64,000 nt of DNA from Scedosporium boydii. Its lineage: Eukaryota; Ascomycota; Sordariomycetes; Microascales; Microascaceae. Shown here piece after piece: positions 23,601-36,358 of this stretch (positions are counted from its first letter, which is position 1; the number at the start of each line of letters is the position of its first letter). The DNA is taken from positions 124,001 through 188,000 of the forward strand of contig NJFT01000033.1 in assembly GCA_002221725.1 (NCBI GenBank). The letters run 5' to 3'. A model generated the notes under the pieces. That model was not told the origin of the DNA. It saw only the letters and a program-made list of their open reading frames with translations, and ran no database searches. The position numbers and the translations under genes were made by a program.

Positions 23601-26600
23601 CAAGAACCAGATTGACATCTCGCAGCGAGGTCAACGACGTGACCTGAAAACCTACGTCGCCAACCTCGCTGGTGCCGCACTCAGAGCTCCCGATATGTTT
23701 GTCGACACCTCAGCTGAGATGTTGAAGCTTGACCAGTGGGTGCCGAGCGATTGCCTGACCTTCCGGAATCCGCTCGCGTTGAAGAGCCCCTCCGCCACAT
23801 CACCTGCCACCGAGGAGAGTGAGAATGGTAACAAAGTTCCATCAACTACGGCTCCCGGGGAAGATATTAAGCCCTCCACCGAAGCTGGCGATAAGGAAAT
23901 GACCGATGCACCCAAGGAATCCAAATGGCCCGTGGTAGAGAACCCCGACGGCGTTGTTCACTTCCTACTCTGTGAACTTCTGAACTACCGCGAGGTTGAT
24001 GATAAAGACTCGAGTGTACCAGCCATGAAGGACTTGAAGGCGTCAGAATCCCCTGCTGCTGCTGACAATGTCCCATCCCCCGCCACTACGGATGACGGCT
24101 CCGTGACTGAGGGCAAGGATAAGAAGCTGCAGAAGCCAACATTCAAGTCCGAGGAGCATCCTATCTTTGTTTACCGCTGCTTCCTGCTTAATTCTCTCGC
24201 TGAGCTGTTGATGAGCTATAACCGCACCAAGATTGAGTTCCTCAACTTCAGGAGGAGCGCGCCGTTGTTGGGAAATACTCCCGTCAGACCGCGGTCGAGT
24301 ATCCTCATTTATCTCATCGATCTTCTCTGTCAAGACAGTCTAAGTGCACCTACCGACAGCCTCGCAGCGAAGAAGAAGCTTGCAACCGCCGCCCGCGCGC
24401 AGAGCGTCTTAGTCGCGCTCGTGAACCAGACTGGCGAGAAGCCCCATGAGCGAAACAAGGACCGATTCGAATATGACGACGACCCGGACCTCATCTCCGT
24501 GCGCAAGTTCGTGCTCGACACGATTCTCAAGGCCTACGAAAGGGCTTCAACACCCGATGAGTCGCTCGATCTACGGTACGCTCGTATGCAATCCCTTGCC
24601 GAATTGATGTGCCAGATTATTGGTGACAGGGACAAGGACCACGGACCGCCACGTCCACCATCACTGCTCGGCCCACATGCTTACACTCAACTGCGCCGCA
24701 TGATGTACGAAAAGGGCTACTTGGACAAGCTGACGTCGTCGATTGCGGAAATCGACTTGAAGTACCCTGGCGTAAGGAGGGTCATCAAGTACATCCTCCG
24801 AGTTCTAAAGGTCCTTACCGACACTGCCAAGGAGCTCAGTCTTTCGAATGTAATCCAAGTGCCCTCACACCCAGAGCATATTGATGACGAGATTGCGTCG
24901 GCTTCTTCACTTTCCGACCTCGAGGACGAGCGTGAGGAGACTCCCGACCTTTACCGTCACTCTGCCCTCGGCATGTTGGAACCTCATGACTCAGACGACG
25001 ATTCTGATGAAGACGAGGGTAAGATTCTATTCCCGCTTTTCTTTGATTGATTAACCACAGAGAATATTCTCAAAAACCAGTACTGACTTGGGAACATAGA
25101 TGAAGACGACGATGGGTATGATGACGAAGACGATTACGGCGACGAGATGGATTATGAAGACGATGGGATGGATAGCCATGATGAGGATAATGTCAGCGAC
25201 GAAGATGAAGAGCTCGGTGATATGGGACCGATTGAGGGCCTCCATGGTGACCCCGTCCTTGAAGTTATTGTCGATGAAGACGATGACGATGACATGGATG
25301 ATGACGACATTGATGACGAAGACAGCGATGAAGACGATGAGGAGATGGACTCCGATGACATGGAAGAGGAGGAAGACCGGGTCCACATCGCTGTTGAAGA
25401 AGATGATTTGATGGATGATGACGGTAACCCCGAATGGGAGAGCGCATCTGACTCCGAAGAGGAGGACGATGAGGCCCTCGACTACGACGTTGAAGAGCCT
25501 GAGCTTGACGAAGACGACCTCCATCACCACCACCATCATCACCATCATCTCACCGATGGAGAAATTCTAGGGACCATCACCCGGGCCGTTATGGGTGAGC
25601 CTGATTTCGACCCTGATGATATGGACGATGTCGGGGACGGGTACATTGACGATGGTCGGGACGATGAAGACGACGAAGACGACGAAGATGTTGAGGACGA
25701 CGAATACTTCCACGATGTCGAGTATCCTCAACTAGTTCCTGCGATGATGCCACCCGCCTTGGGCTGGGACACCTTCATGGTCCACCCTCCCGACTTCCCT
25801 GGCCATGGTCAGGGCGGTCGCCATCGAAACCGAGGGAACATTTTCGATGCTACTTGGACACTTGGACCAGGCCGTGATCTTGGTGAATATGGCTACCTTC
25901 ACCGAAGCAATGCTAGATCTGGGAACTCTGGTGGCAACGGAGACGATGGCACGAACCCTCTCCTTCGTCGCCCCAATGCTGGTCGTGAGGCTTCTCCTCA
26001 TCCTGGTGCTCATCCCGGCTCAGTTGCTCTTCGATTCCGATCCGACTTTTTTGCGCCTGGACGTGGGTTCAGCGATGGTGGCCCGATTGCGGTTCTCCAT
26101 GACCTTATAGCCGCCATTCCTCAGGTCTCCCATGTTTCTTGGGCGGGCGGTCGTGATCGTGCTGGACCACTTCCAATCTTCACCGATGGACGGAGGGACC
26201 GACATGAATTCAACATCTCTTCCCGCGATCACCGAGGAGCCGGCCATCGCGACTCGACAACCACGGATCCCCAGCAGGCCGTTTCATTTTCTCCTATGCT
26301 CACTCGAGAGCGATATGACGAGGAGGGCACAATGCTTCTTGGCACACTACATGGCTCACGAATCTCCGAAAGGATGCCGCAGCTTTTCGCCCCACGGATT
26401 CTGCACCTACTGGCTCCCGCTGCCATCGAACAAAAGAAGAAGGACGATGCCGAGAAGGCAAAGCGGAGAGAAGAGCGCCTCAAGCGCGAGGAGGAAGAGC
26501 GACTAAAGAGGGCCGAGGAGGCCCGCAAGGCTGAAGAGGCTCGTAAGGCCGAGGAGGCCAAGGCTGAGGAGGCCAGAAGAGCCGCTGAAGCCGCCGAAGC

Positions 26601-29600
26601 TGCTGAAGCTGCTGCTGCTAGTGCTGCGGCCGAATCGCAGAGACAAGAGGCTCGGGCCTCCGCCCCTTCATCGCGGTCTGCTTCGCCGTCTACCCGTAGC
26701 ACAGACCGGACCGGTGCCACCGAACCTGAACAGAGCGCCGCTCCCCAACCCATGGAGGGAGTTGAGACTGGTGGGGCCGCTGCGGAGACCTCCACGACGA
26801 ACGAGGCGGCTCAGTCTCAGAATCGTGTTGTTACCACAATCCGGGGTGAAGAGGTCGATGTTACCGAGCTTGGAATCGACCCCGATTATCTCGCTGCGTT
26901 GCCCGAAGAGTTCCGCGAGGAGGTCATTGCACAGACCGTTAGCAGCCGTCGGTCGCGGGCCCGTGAAGAGAGTTCCGCCACCGGCGAGCAGACTGAGGTG
27001 TTTCAGGAGTTCCTTGATGCCTTACCTGCCGAACTCCGAATCGAGATCATCCAGCAGGAACGCCAGGAGCAGAGGCGTCGAAACGACGAGGAGCAGCGCC
27101 GACAGAATCAGTCCGCCGGCCTTGTACAAGTCGCCGCCGACATGGATGCGGCCAGCATTTTACTGACGCTGCCCCCCGAACTTCGCGATGAAGTCTTGCT
27201 AGAGCAGGGTGAGGAAATTCTCGATCAACTACCCCCGGAGATGGCTGCCCAAGCACGGGCCCTTGCCGAGCGTGCCAATTCTCCTCGTCACGGCATCGTA
27301 CGAGGTTCCAACATCATGACTGCAGGCCGTTCGCGCCCTCCGATTCCCGGCGCGCCCGCAGGTATCGCAGGCGGCGAACAAGGTGACAAGGTTGCTAGGA
27401 GGACGGTTGTTCAGATGCTTGACAAGTCCGGCGTGGCTACGCTCCTTCGCCTCATGTTCATCGTTCAGCAAGGCCATACCCGAGCCTATCTTTTCAGCAT
27501 CTTTGCCGATATTTGCGAGAATAGACAGAACCGCCTCGAGGTCATCAGCACCCTTCTTCAAATCCTCCAGGATGGCAGCACCGACATGGATGCAATCGAA
27601 CGAAGCTTTGGCCAGCTCTCGCTGAAAGCCAAGAAGCCGCGGGATAAGGAGGGTAACGATCTAAGAACCCCGCAGAGCCTTAAGAGAAGCCTGACGACCG
27701 TTACACCTTCGGCAGCCGCAGCCGCAGCTCAGACGCAGACGCACTCGGAGATCTCTCCGCTTCTCATTGTCCAGCAATGCCTCGATCTCTTGGTCGATTT
27801 ATCAAGCAAGAACCTCCATATTCCTTGGTTGTTCCTGACTGAGCATGATATCATGGGCTCCTCCGTTAAGCGAACTCTCAGCCGCAAGTCAAAGGCAAAG
27901 GAGAGCAAAGCTCAGAAGTACGCGATCAACTCTCTCCTTAGCCTCCTCGACCGAGAGATTGTTATGGAAAGCTCCAACATCATGAGCTTACTGGCGGACC
28001 TTCTCAACCGTCTTACGCTTCCACTTCAGAACCTAGAGCGTAGGCGCAAAGAAGCAGAGGAGGCAGAGAAGGCGGCTGAGGCCAAGGCGGAGGAGGACAA
28101 GAAGAAGACCGAAGAGGGAACTGGTTCCGCTGCCGCCGCGGGCGAGGGCCAACCTAGCGGAGCCAGCGACTCGAAGCCAACTGAAGCTGGGAGCTCGGCT
28201 CTGCAGGAAAAGAAGGCGGAGGAGCCAAGCAAGCCCAAGCCGCGAACAATGCAGATCCCCGTCATCCCCAACTATAACCTTACCTTGGTCATCAAGATCT
28301 TTGTGGCTCGAGAGTGCAGCTCCAAGACATTCCAGAATACCATTGCTGCTATCAAGAACCTCTCCGCTATCCCAGGGGCCAAGGCAGTCTTTGGGCAGGA
28401 GTTGGTCAAACAGGCACAAGCCCTGAGCAAGAACATCGTGGCTGATCTGGATGAGCTTCTCCCCCAGATCACCAAGGCAACTTCGGGCACGGAGATCCAG
28501 GGAGTGGCACTTGCCAAATTCTCTCCTGGGGCGTCGGAGCAAAACAAGTTGCTGCGCGTGCTTACTGCTCTTGACCATCTGTTCGAGACCAAGAAGGTCG
28601 AGGGTGAGGACCAGAGCGGCGCAACCAGCCGGGAGACCGAGAAGCAAGATCTCATCTCCACGCTTTACCACCACCCGACGTTCTCCACGATGTGGGAGAA
28701 GCTCAGTGCATGCCTCGTCGCTATTCGGCAGCGTGAGAATATGCTTAACGTCGCAACGATTCTCCTGCCCCTTATCGAGTCTTTGATGGCTGTGTGCAAG
28801 AACACTGCGACCAACGCTCCTCCGCAACCGTCCACCCAGTCGCAAGTTGGAAAGGACATGGTGCTCTCTAGTCCACCTCCCGAGTCGCCGATGGCTGGCC
28901 TTTTCTTTACCTTTACTGAGGAGCATCGCCGAATCCTCAATGAGCTTGTCCGCAACAACCCCAAGCTCATGCAAGGGCCTTTCAAGCTACTCGTCAAGAA
29001 CCCCAAGGTCCTTGAGTTCGACAACAAGCGCAACTACTTCAGCCGAAGCGTCCATGCTCGAACCAACGCTCACGGCCGCACGTCATACCAGCCATTGCAG
29101 CTCTCTGTCCGTCGTGAGCACGTGTTCCACGACTCGTTCAAGTCGCTCTACTTCAAGAGCGGCGATGAAATGAAGTACGGTAAGCTCAACATTCGCTTCC
29201 ACGGCGAGGAAGGTGTCGATGCTGGTGGCGTCACTCGAGAGTGGTTCCAGGTGCTTTCTCGCCAGATGTTCGATCCCAACTACGCGCTCTTCATCCCGGT
29301 GTCATCCGACCGCACAACGTTCCACCCCAACAAGCTGAGCGGCATCAACGACGAACATCTGCGATTCTTCAAGTTCATTGGCCGCATCATTGGCAAGGCC
29401 CTCTACGAAGGTCGTCTGCTCGACTGTTACTTTAGCCGCGCTGTCTACAAGCGCATCTTGGGCAAGTCGGTATCGGTCAAGGACATGGAGTCGTTCGATC
29501 CTGATTACTACAAGTCGCTCGTGTGGATGCTTGACAATGACATCACCGAGATTATCACGGAAACATTCTCGCTCGAGGACGACGAGTTCGGTCGCACCAA

Positions 29601-30252
29601 TACTGTGGATCTAATTCCCAACGGCCGCAACATCCCCGTCACGGAGGAGAACAAGCACGAATACGTGCGCCTCGTCGTCGAGCACAAGCTTTTGAACTCG
29701 GTTAAGGAGCAGATGGAGCACTTCTTGAAGGGCTTCCACGACATCATTCCGGCAGACTTGATCTCGATCTTCAACGAGCAGGAGCTCGAACTTCTCATCT
29801 CGGGTCTTCCAGACATCGACGTCGACGATTGGAAGAGCAACACCGAGTACCACAACTACACAGCGTCCTCTCCACAGATCCAGTGGTTCTGGCGAGCAGT
29901 CCGATCCTTCGATAAGGAGGAGCGCGCGAAACTGCTGCAGTTCGTCACCGGAACCAGTAAGGTGCCGCTCAACGGATTCAAGGAGCTTGAAGGCATGAAT
30001 GGAATCAACCGATTCAATATCCATCGGGATTACGGCAACAAGACACGCCTGCCTAGCTCTCACACATGCTTCAATCGTAAGTTTTGTTCCCCGTCTCCGG
30101 ACACTTCCTATTCTTTTGTTGCCTGTTAACAGCTGGCTAACTGATTTTTCGCTCTAGAACTTGACCTCCCCGAGTACGAGAGCTATGACATGCTCCGAAA
30201 GCAGTTGCTGAAGGCCATCACTGCCGGAAGCGACTACTTCGGATTCGCGTAA
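17659..30252 (+). CDS. TOM1: HECT-type E3 ubiquitin ligase TOM1/HUWE1
   Basis: Giant nuclear/cytosolic ubiquitin ligase, 4086 residues, acting in turnover of excess histones and ribosomal proteins and in mRNA export (yeast Tom1). Exons: 17659-17706, 17813-22219, 22285-25018, 25100-30076, 30158-30252; all phases fit, and intron 1 has a GCTAAC branch site. Armadillo-like DUF908/DUF913 regions fill the N-terminal third (SPWLKAFVKS, LLNRFDNILE). A UBA-like helix bundle follows intron 2 (LVEAGYEEDLAAEALYRANG, about 1496-1525). A very acidic Asp/Glu stretch includes a run of about ten His near 2537. Three ubiquitin-binding (UBM) motifs of DUF4414 follow (YLAALPEEFREEV, FLDALPAELRIEI, ILLTLPPELRDEV). 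The HECT domain (about 3690-4086) has its catalytic Cys4053 in SHTCFNQLDLP, with intron 4 only two codons later, and ends YFGFA. Full-length and apparently intact. Confidence 0.96.
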
Positions 30253-31684
30253 TACCCCCGCAACAACATTCGGATACATTGGTACATTCCTGCCTTCATA
30301 CACGGCGCACTAAACTTGGTGAGAGAGAAGAAGAGAAGGAGATGGGTTGGTTCACTGTTAGAGAAAAGAGGAGGACGAAGAATGGCGGAAGAAGGTGTTG
30401 CGATCCAGAGGCAGCACATTGGGGGAATGAGGGTGAGATATTTTTTGGCGGCTACGCATTGCAGGGGTGGACAAGGACTGGCACTGGGGTTACTGGACTC
30501 TGTTTTTGTTTGATTTTTTGTGTTTCTTTTTTGTCTTTTCTCAACACCATGTATTACTGCATGAGATGAAGCGGGGTGGCAAGCTCTTTGGGGACATCGA
30601 CGACTACGTCCCAGCAAGGCGAGGCCCTTTGCCTTGCTGCACCGGTCCTCGGAGAAATTTGTCTCGCTCCGAACAAAGCAACTCTCGCCCTCGGCACACC
30701 GAACACATCAACAAGCCACCTCTACAATACCCTTGAAACCCCAGCCTCTCCGAAATAGCCTCCACGACAAGCAACACTGGCACTCTCTCTACTACACTAC
30801 CTACCCACACTATTACGATTTTCCTCCTCCTCGGAGCGGAGTGCAGGCCGTCTTCGGGAAGTATACATACCACTCGCCAGCCAAGTGGAAGCTACTAAAC
30901 GCTGCCATGATACCTGCAGCCACACAGCTTTCATCAAAAATGAAAAAGAGAAAAAAAAAAAAAATTATAAAAAAAAGAAACGGGGAAGTTTAGGAGGTGA
31001 TTATGAGGCACGATGAGGGAAGGGAAAGTCGACTAGGGGCGGACTCACTTTGTTTGTATTCTCGTTTACATTTTTTTTCCTCTCCTTCGAGTTGTTCTAA
31101 ATTGGTCTTTTTTCGTCTACTTCTCCTATCTTGTTTGTAGATTAATGGGGTTCTTGTCGTTCGAGCTTCACAGGCCGATACAGAATCAGAGAATAGACGG
31201 ATCTTGATAATTGTGCTTTTCTTCCTTGCTTTCTCTGCCCATGTGAGCGATGTGACGAAAGTGACGACCGAAAAATGTGAAGTTAAGCCTACGAATCCAC
31301 ATTACAGCCTCCAACTTGTATGGTAACGATTAAGAAGACAGCAAGGTTAAGAATTCGTTTTGTTCAATCATCACTACCCTAAGTCGAGAAGAAAGTACAC
31401 TTTTTGGCAGAGGAAGCTTGTTTTCTTGACTTGAATTGGTATTTTTTGTATTTCCACGCCCTTGCTCCTTTGTTAAATGCCGAGACAAGAAAATGCCGTT
31501 TAAAACACCGCCAGAAAAAACCCGAGTAATCCCTTTTTGTAATCTTCTTCCTTCCTTACAAGTGTCTTTCGACTCAAGAGAAAGGGAGAAAACGTGCCAT
31601 GTGCCTCTTTTTTGAAAATCATCTTCTCATTTCAACTATCCCACACACAACAAACAACCCCCCGACACATTTCTTTTTCTTAAT
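30253..31684. other. Intergenic between convergent TOM1 and RPS8
   Basis: 3' flanks of two convergent genes. It holds A-rich runs (about 30951-30979) and T-rich runs but no coding or RNA gene signal. Confidence 0.45.
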
Positions 31685-32424
31685 TTACTTGTGGAGCTTG
31701 CGCTGGTAGAAAGCGAGCTCCTCACCCTCGAGGATGTAACCGTCGCAGCGACCAGACTGACCAGGACGGCTAGAAATGACAGCATAAAGACGACCAGCCT
31801 CGAACTGCTTCTCAAGAGCGGGGTCGACCTTTCCGCCGGCAGCGAAGCGAGCAGCCTGCTTCTTCTCGACAGACTTGCTCTTCTTGACCTCCTCGACGGC
31901 CTCCTTGCCCTCCTTGGCGGCCTGAGCCCTCTGTCGCCTCCTGCCAATGGACTGGCCGTAGTGGGCCTCGTACCACTGCCTGAAGGGGGCGGCGTCGATC
32001 TGGACGACGGCGGCCTTAGTCAGGGTGTTGGTGCGGACGAGCTCGTTGTTGGAAGGGTGGTAGGCGACGACGATGATGCGGGTCTTGCGCGTGCAGCCCT
32101 CGGAGCCCCAGGCGAAGTTGCCCGTGTCGAGACGGAGGGCGCGGTACTTGTGGTTGCCGCCGCGGGTGCGGATGGTTCGGATTCGCTTGGGGCCGATACG
32201 GGTGTTGGCGGCCTGGCGGCCGGCCTCGAAAGCGCGCTTCTTCCCTGTTGACGGAGGTCAGAACGTATTGCTTCTTCGCGGAGGAAGAAAGCCATACGGG
32301 CTTTCGGTGTTTTGGGTATGGTATATGTATGATATGGGGGGTTTTTGGGTATTCACGAACGGTAGAAGGCTCGCTTGGCGCCGGAGGCGGAGCGCTTGTG
32401 GCGGGAGTCACGAGAAATACCCAT
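31685..32424 (-). CDS. RPS8: 40S ribosomal protein S8 (eS8)
   Basis: Component of the cytosolic small ribosomal subunit, 207 residues, near the family's usual length. Exon 1 (32361-32424) encodes [21 protein letters not shown] plus the first base of an Arg codon. A 116-base intron (32245-32360) with the weak donor GTTCGT and acceptor CAACAG follows. Exon 2 (31685-32244) begins [17 protein letters not shown]. Diagnostic blocks are [39 protein letters not shown] and the C-terminal [20 protein letters not shown]. The start ATG at 32424 matches the invariant MGISRDS N-terminus. Codon use is strongly C-biased at third positions, as expected of a highly expressed gene. Convergent with TOM1; the upstream 0.8 kb should contain its promoter and possibly a leader intron. 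Confidence 0.96.
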
Positions 32425-33229
32425 GATTGCGGTGTCTGTAGATCGAAAGTGATTGCAAAAAAGAGTTAGCCAAAGCCTGTTTCGTCCTTGGAGATATCAG
32501 GGTTGGGAGATCGGGAGGTCGAGCAGAGAGCGCCAGCCAGAGATCTTGGGAAGAAATCGCCAGACGCTCACTCTCTCGCAAAAAGGGAATCAATTGCAAT
32601 AAAGCATTGGTAGAACAAGTCCAAACTGGGCCATACGAACCTGATGGATGCGGTCACCGGAAAAGGGCAATCGAGATTTGTCGGTGGTTGTTGTGTGAGA
32701 GGAATGAGAGTGGGATATTTCGAAGGGGGGAAAATTCAAAGCCTTCTTCTTGACAGAAAAGATTATGGGTTGTGGGTAGGCGGCGGTACGTACCAATTGG
32801 CGTAGGGTTTTTTGGGGTGCTGCCAAAATTGTGGGAACGGAACTTGCCGTACTTTTTGGGAAGAGTCATCACGTGTCTGATTCCTCTCTGAGGCTTGGTT
32901 GCACCAGCCACATACTCGAGACCTTAAGCCACGAACAGATGCGAAGTACCAAAGTACTTTACAGCTCCCGTTGAGATGACGGAGGCTATTTCACTTCACT
33001 GCACCTCTGGTCGACAAATATCAAGGACTTGAGGTGAGCATTGTCGTCTATAATCCCAAGGATTGTATCAATTGAAGATGCTATACCTGGCCAAGAGCCG
33101 AGAGAGTTGAATGAGAGCTCTACTAGCTCTTCAATTCACTATTGATATCAGCAACTTTAGCCCTCCCTAACCCTCAAGATATCAAAACAGCTTGAATCCC
33201 AACTCAATGCAATATGACGAACCTACGGC
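32425..33229. other. Intergenic, RPS8 upstream region
   Basis: No coding signal. It holds the RPS8 promoter and leader and the 3' flank of the minus-strand DUF2470 gene upstream of it. Confidence 0.4.
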
Positions 33230-33907
33230 CTACCGCCCCTTTCCCTCCTTCACCTCCCTCTTCTTCCTCACCAACCCATCAAACCTCTTAAAAGCAGGAT
33301 ACCCCTCGAAAAAGCAACTCCCCATCCATAACCACCAAACCCCAGTCCCCCTCTCAACCCCATACTTCCTCAACCTCGTCCTCTCCAAAAGCGCCATCTC
33401 AAAAAGATGTATCCCCAAAACAGGTATGAAAATCGTCCTCACAACCCACCGGTACGTTTCCGCGCCGCCGGGGAAAACCACGTCCCAAAACTCCCAGATC
33501 GGATTGCCCTGCACGGCCCACGGTAGCGTAAAGAAGCAGAGGAAGTAAAACACCACGGCGCCGAAGACGAAGGAGTCGAATCCCCGAGGTCGCGCATATG
33601 TTGTGATGTCCACGTCGGCGAGGCCGAGGGATGCGCGGGCGAGCTTGTCCATTTCGACCACGCGGTTGCGGGCTTCGGAGAGGGAGGTCAAGGGCGGGTC
33701 GAAGGGGATGGTGTGAGTTGCGCCGTCGGCGGTCTGGATGGTCATGGCGGAGACGGTGATGTCTTTCATGGTGGGTGGGGAGGATACGCGGCGAGCGGGG
33801 AGCTTGTTGAAGTGCCGGAGGTAGAGTGAGAGGGAGCGATGGTGGTCTTTGTTCATGTGGGTGATTATGCGGGTTCGCATGGCCGCGTCGGCGTTGGCTG
33901 ATGCCAT
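33230..33907 (-). CDS. DUF2470-domain integral membrane protein
   Basis: A 225-residue protein with an N-terminal DUF2470 domain: THMNKDHHRSLSLYLRHF, with the conserved H-M-N-x-D-H, then IPFDPPLTSLSEARNRVVEM. At least two membrane segments follow (FVFGAVVFYFLCFFTLPW and TIFIPVLGIHLFEMALL), and the tail is short and basic (KKREVKEGKGR). DUF2470 is the fold also found at the C-terminus of haem-utilisation and pyridoxamine-oxidase-like proteins; in fungi it commonly occurs, as here, in front of an integral membrane region of unknown role. The ATG at 33907 is the first before the domain; the frame is open upstream but lacks an earlier ATG. Single exon. No metabolic neighbour helps with function. 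Confidence 0.85.
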   Translation of the reverse strand: MASANADAAMRTRIITHMNKDHHRSLSLYLRHFNKLPARRVSSPPTMKDITVSAMTIQTADGATHTIPFDPPLTSLSEARNRVVEMDKLARASLGLADVDITTYARPRGFDSFVFGAVVFYFLCFFTLPWAVQGNPIWEFWDVVFPGGAETYRWVVRTIFIPVLGIHLFEMALLERTRLRKYGVERGTGVWWLWMGSCFFEGYPAFKRFDGLVRKKREVKEGKGR

Positions 33908-34630
33908 CGTCGCCAAAAGGGTCGAGTCCGACGGGAACGCCCGGAGTCGGCTTCTCGTGGTTTGGGACCCTTGATAAGGGAGAAATAGGCAGGATCTGAA
34001 TATCTCTGATTCAATTGGTTCCCAAAAGAAATTGGGGAGCAGGCGTCGCGGATATGTTTTCTGTTTTTGCGATCTATTTGCACTGGCACCAAGAGTTGAG
34101 GAGAGCGCGGGATCGGAGCTCGAAATGTTGGTGCTGGAATGTGCCTTATGTAAGCCCACCTGCCTGAATACGACGTCGTCACACGCAAAAGAAAGCTCGC
34201 CTCAGATTCAAGTTTTTGAAGAGAGTATCGCCGTTTCAGCCCCAGCGGGACTTGGAATTTTAATCCCCAAAAATTGAGTTCTAGTCTTGAGATCGTAAAG
34301 TCCGAAGGGAAGACCAAATGCTAAACACCAATCCTGGACCAAACCGGGGAAAAAAAATCATAATGCCACGCACGCTATGCAGAGGACAATTGTCGCTCAC
34401 AACGGACTAAGATCCTCCCATGATTATTCCCATAACCACCTCACCTAGTACCAATCCATCCTCATAGACCTCTCCCCCATCAGCCTAGAACACCTAAGTT
34501 CACTCAGTCCCTCCCCCCCGGACTTGAACGAAACCCTTGCCTAAAAAACCATAGTCCAACTCCGGAGTCCCAAAGTCGCATCCACACTTGAACTCCGCGA
34601 TACACCATTGCTTAGTACGCAGCGCCGCTT
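33908..34630. other. Intergenic
   Basis: Promoter side of the DUF2470 gene. Nothing else is recognised; a T-arm-like string near 34510 was examined and dismissed as a tRNA. Confidence 0.4.
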
Positions 34631-35395
34631 TCAGTCTAACCACTGCTGGTTGCTGTCTCTTGCTCTTCTTACTCTGGCCTGGAGGCGTTTTGCTTCCCTT
34701 CTTTCAGCATCTGTTGTATACTTCCTCGGTCGGCCCACTTTTGGGTGTTGGCTCTCGACCTCTACCTGTTGAGATGGTGCTGGTTGGGATGCCGAGGCTT
34801 CTGTCGTTTGCTTACTCGGCCGGCCTCTTTCGGGCGAGGAGGAATAGAGCTCTCGGCCTCTACCTGTTGAGGCGGTGCTGGTTGGGATGCTGAGGCTTCT
34901 ATTGTATACTTTCTCGGTCGGCCTCTTTTGGAGCGAGTAGTAATAGAGCTCTCATCCTCTACCTGTCGAGATAGTGCGGGTTGGGGTGCGGGTGCTAATA
35001 GCAAGATTAGAATTAATATACATACGATGATAGTTTATTAATGTAAGTAGAGCTATGCAAAACAGTTGTACCTGGTGCTATTAGCCTATACTGTCGGGAG
35101 GTATTAGGGTTGGTATTGTTTGACTCGGAATTTTTCGGTTGACCTCTATGACGATGTTGAGGGGATTCAGAGCGACAGGTGGGATCCATGGTTGGGGGTT
35201 GATTAAGTTAGATATGATGTTGGTTATTTTAAGAAGTAACTTGAAAACTGTGATGAAGTGTGAAGATATGGTAATGGGGTACAATAGCTTTGTGAGATGG
35301 ATTGTGTAATTATTATTATTGGATGCAATGGAGTGGCGGTGTGTGGTGATGTTTATGATGACGAGGAGAGAGGACGTGAGTATATGTGCCACCAT
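34631..35395 (-). pseudogene. Relic of an AT-hook repeat protein gene
   Basis: The minus strand encodes three repeats of about 90-100 bases, each carrying an AT-hook and a Pro/Gln/Glu linker: SKRGRPRKYTIEASASQPAP, then RGRPSKQTTEASASQPAP, then VGRPRKYTTDAERREAKRLQ, with a stop at 34631. A one-base deletion within the second hook (near 34815) breaks the frame. Upstream, a probable intron (donor CAG|GTACAA near 35071, acceptor ATTAG near 34998) links to an AT-rich segment (LINPQPWIPPVALNPLN, PTLIPPDSIG) that ends in adjacent TAA and TAG codons where CAA and CAG would restore Gln, as in C-to-T decay of repeats. AT-hooks bind the minor groove of AT-rich DNA. Whether this was a host gene or transposon-borne is unknown. 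Confidence 0.6.
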
Positions 35396-36358
35396 CGTCT
35401 CCTCTCTGCCTTAGAACCGCGAACGAACGCGAACGGCCTCGCGTCGTAGTCGATATCCACTCTTTTTTTCTCTTTTTTTATTTTTTTTTTTTTTTTAAAT
35501 TTCTTTTATTATTTTCTTTTTATAATGAGATGGGACTCGCCAGATGTTCCATCGACAAGAGGATCACGACTACGCGGGACATTGGGCATTACTTTTGGCA
35601 GAAGCTTGATTCGATCCCTGGAGAAATGTCTAGACCACCGTGAGACTCGACTTGCTCCGCCTCAGAGCCCGTGGCTGCCGTAGAACCAACCCATGCGGCA
35701 GTTGCTGTTGTTCTTATAGCGGGTCGTCGGGGACAGATTTCTTCTTCTTCTTCTTCTTCTTCTTCTTCGTCTTGGAGCGACAGAACCTCCAGAGGACGGC
35801 AAGAATGCGCATCCTCCCCAAGTTGTAGCCGTACATGGACGCGTATCCTTTTGGATCAAGTTGTCTTCCCCGGATACCAGCTCCCACGTTCATGCGATCC
35901 TCGCACGACGTCGGGAGAGCTTCTGCGAACGCGGGGAACACTCTCAGGAACCTGCAGGCTTGGGTTTCCATCTCATGGCTCGTATCTCGCGGGGCGAGAA
36001 GGAGTGAAGAAGGCGCGTGACTTTGTATTAAACGAGGACTGGTTGCTAGCCTTCGGCGGTGGGGTTTGCGAGAGTTGCTTCGGAATGTCGAAGGAACGTC
36101 GAGAGAGACCATATGTAGCCAGCCGGGGATCCTGATGCTGTCCGTTACCTCCACGACGCGGGAAATAGAGCATGAAAGTATGACCTTTGAACGCATATCC
36201 AGTCATTTGATAATCGTTACAAATGTCCAAGTTGGTGTCCTCCCACATACAAGCCAAGAAAACTCATTTACCAACGCCGTGCGGTATGTAAGATATATAA
36301 ACAGGAAGCACTTATAACCCAGAGCCAAAAACCTTTGTCCCTACCACACTCATGGCAG
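35396..36358. other. Intergenic with TTC microsatellite
   Basis: T-rich runs near 35462-35522 and a TTC repeat at 35739-35768. No gene is supported; frames open here owe their length to the microsatellite or to high GC. Confidence 0.4.
35739..35768 (+). repeat. (TTC)10 microsatellite
   Basis: Ten perfect trinucleotide units, followed by a diverged copy. Confidence 0.9.

Noticed and set aside
28033..28974. 313-codon minus-strand frame inside TOM1
   Set aside because: Antisense shadow of the conserved TOM1 exon; no independent signals.
34500..34575. T-arm-like string suggestive of a tRNA
   Set aside because: Stem does not pair and no D-arm or anticodon arm at the right distance.
35671..36135. 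Open plus-strand frame of 154 codons
   Set aside because: Its start is a Ser run from the TTC microsatellite, and the rest lacks natural composition or splice support.
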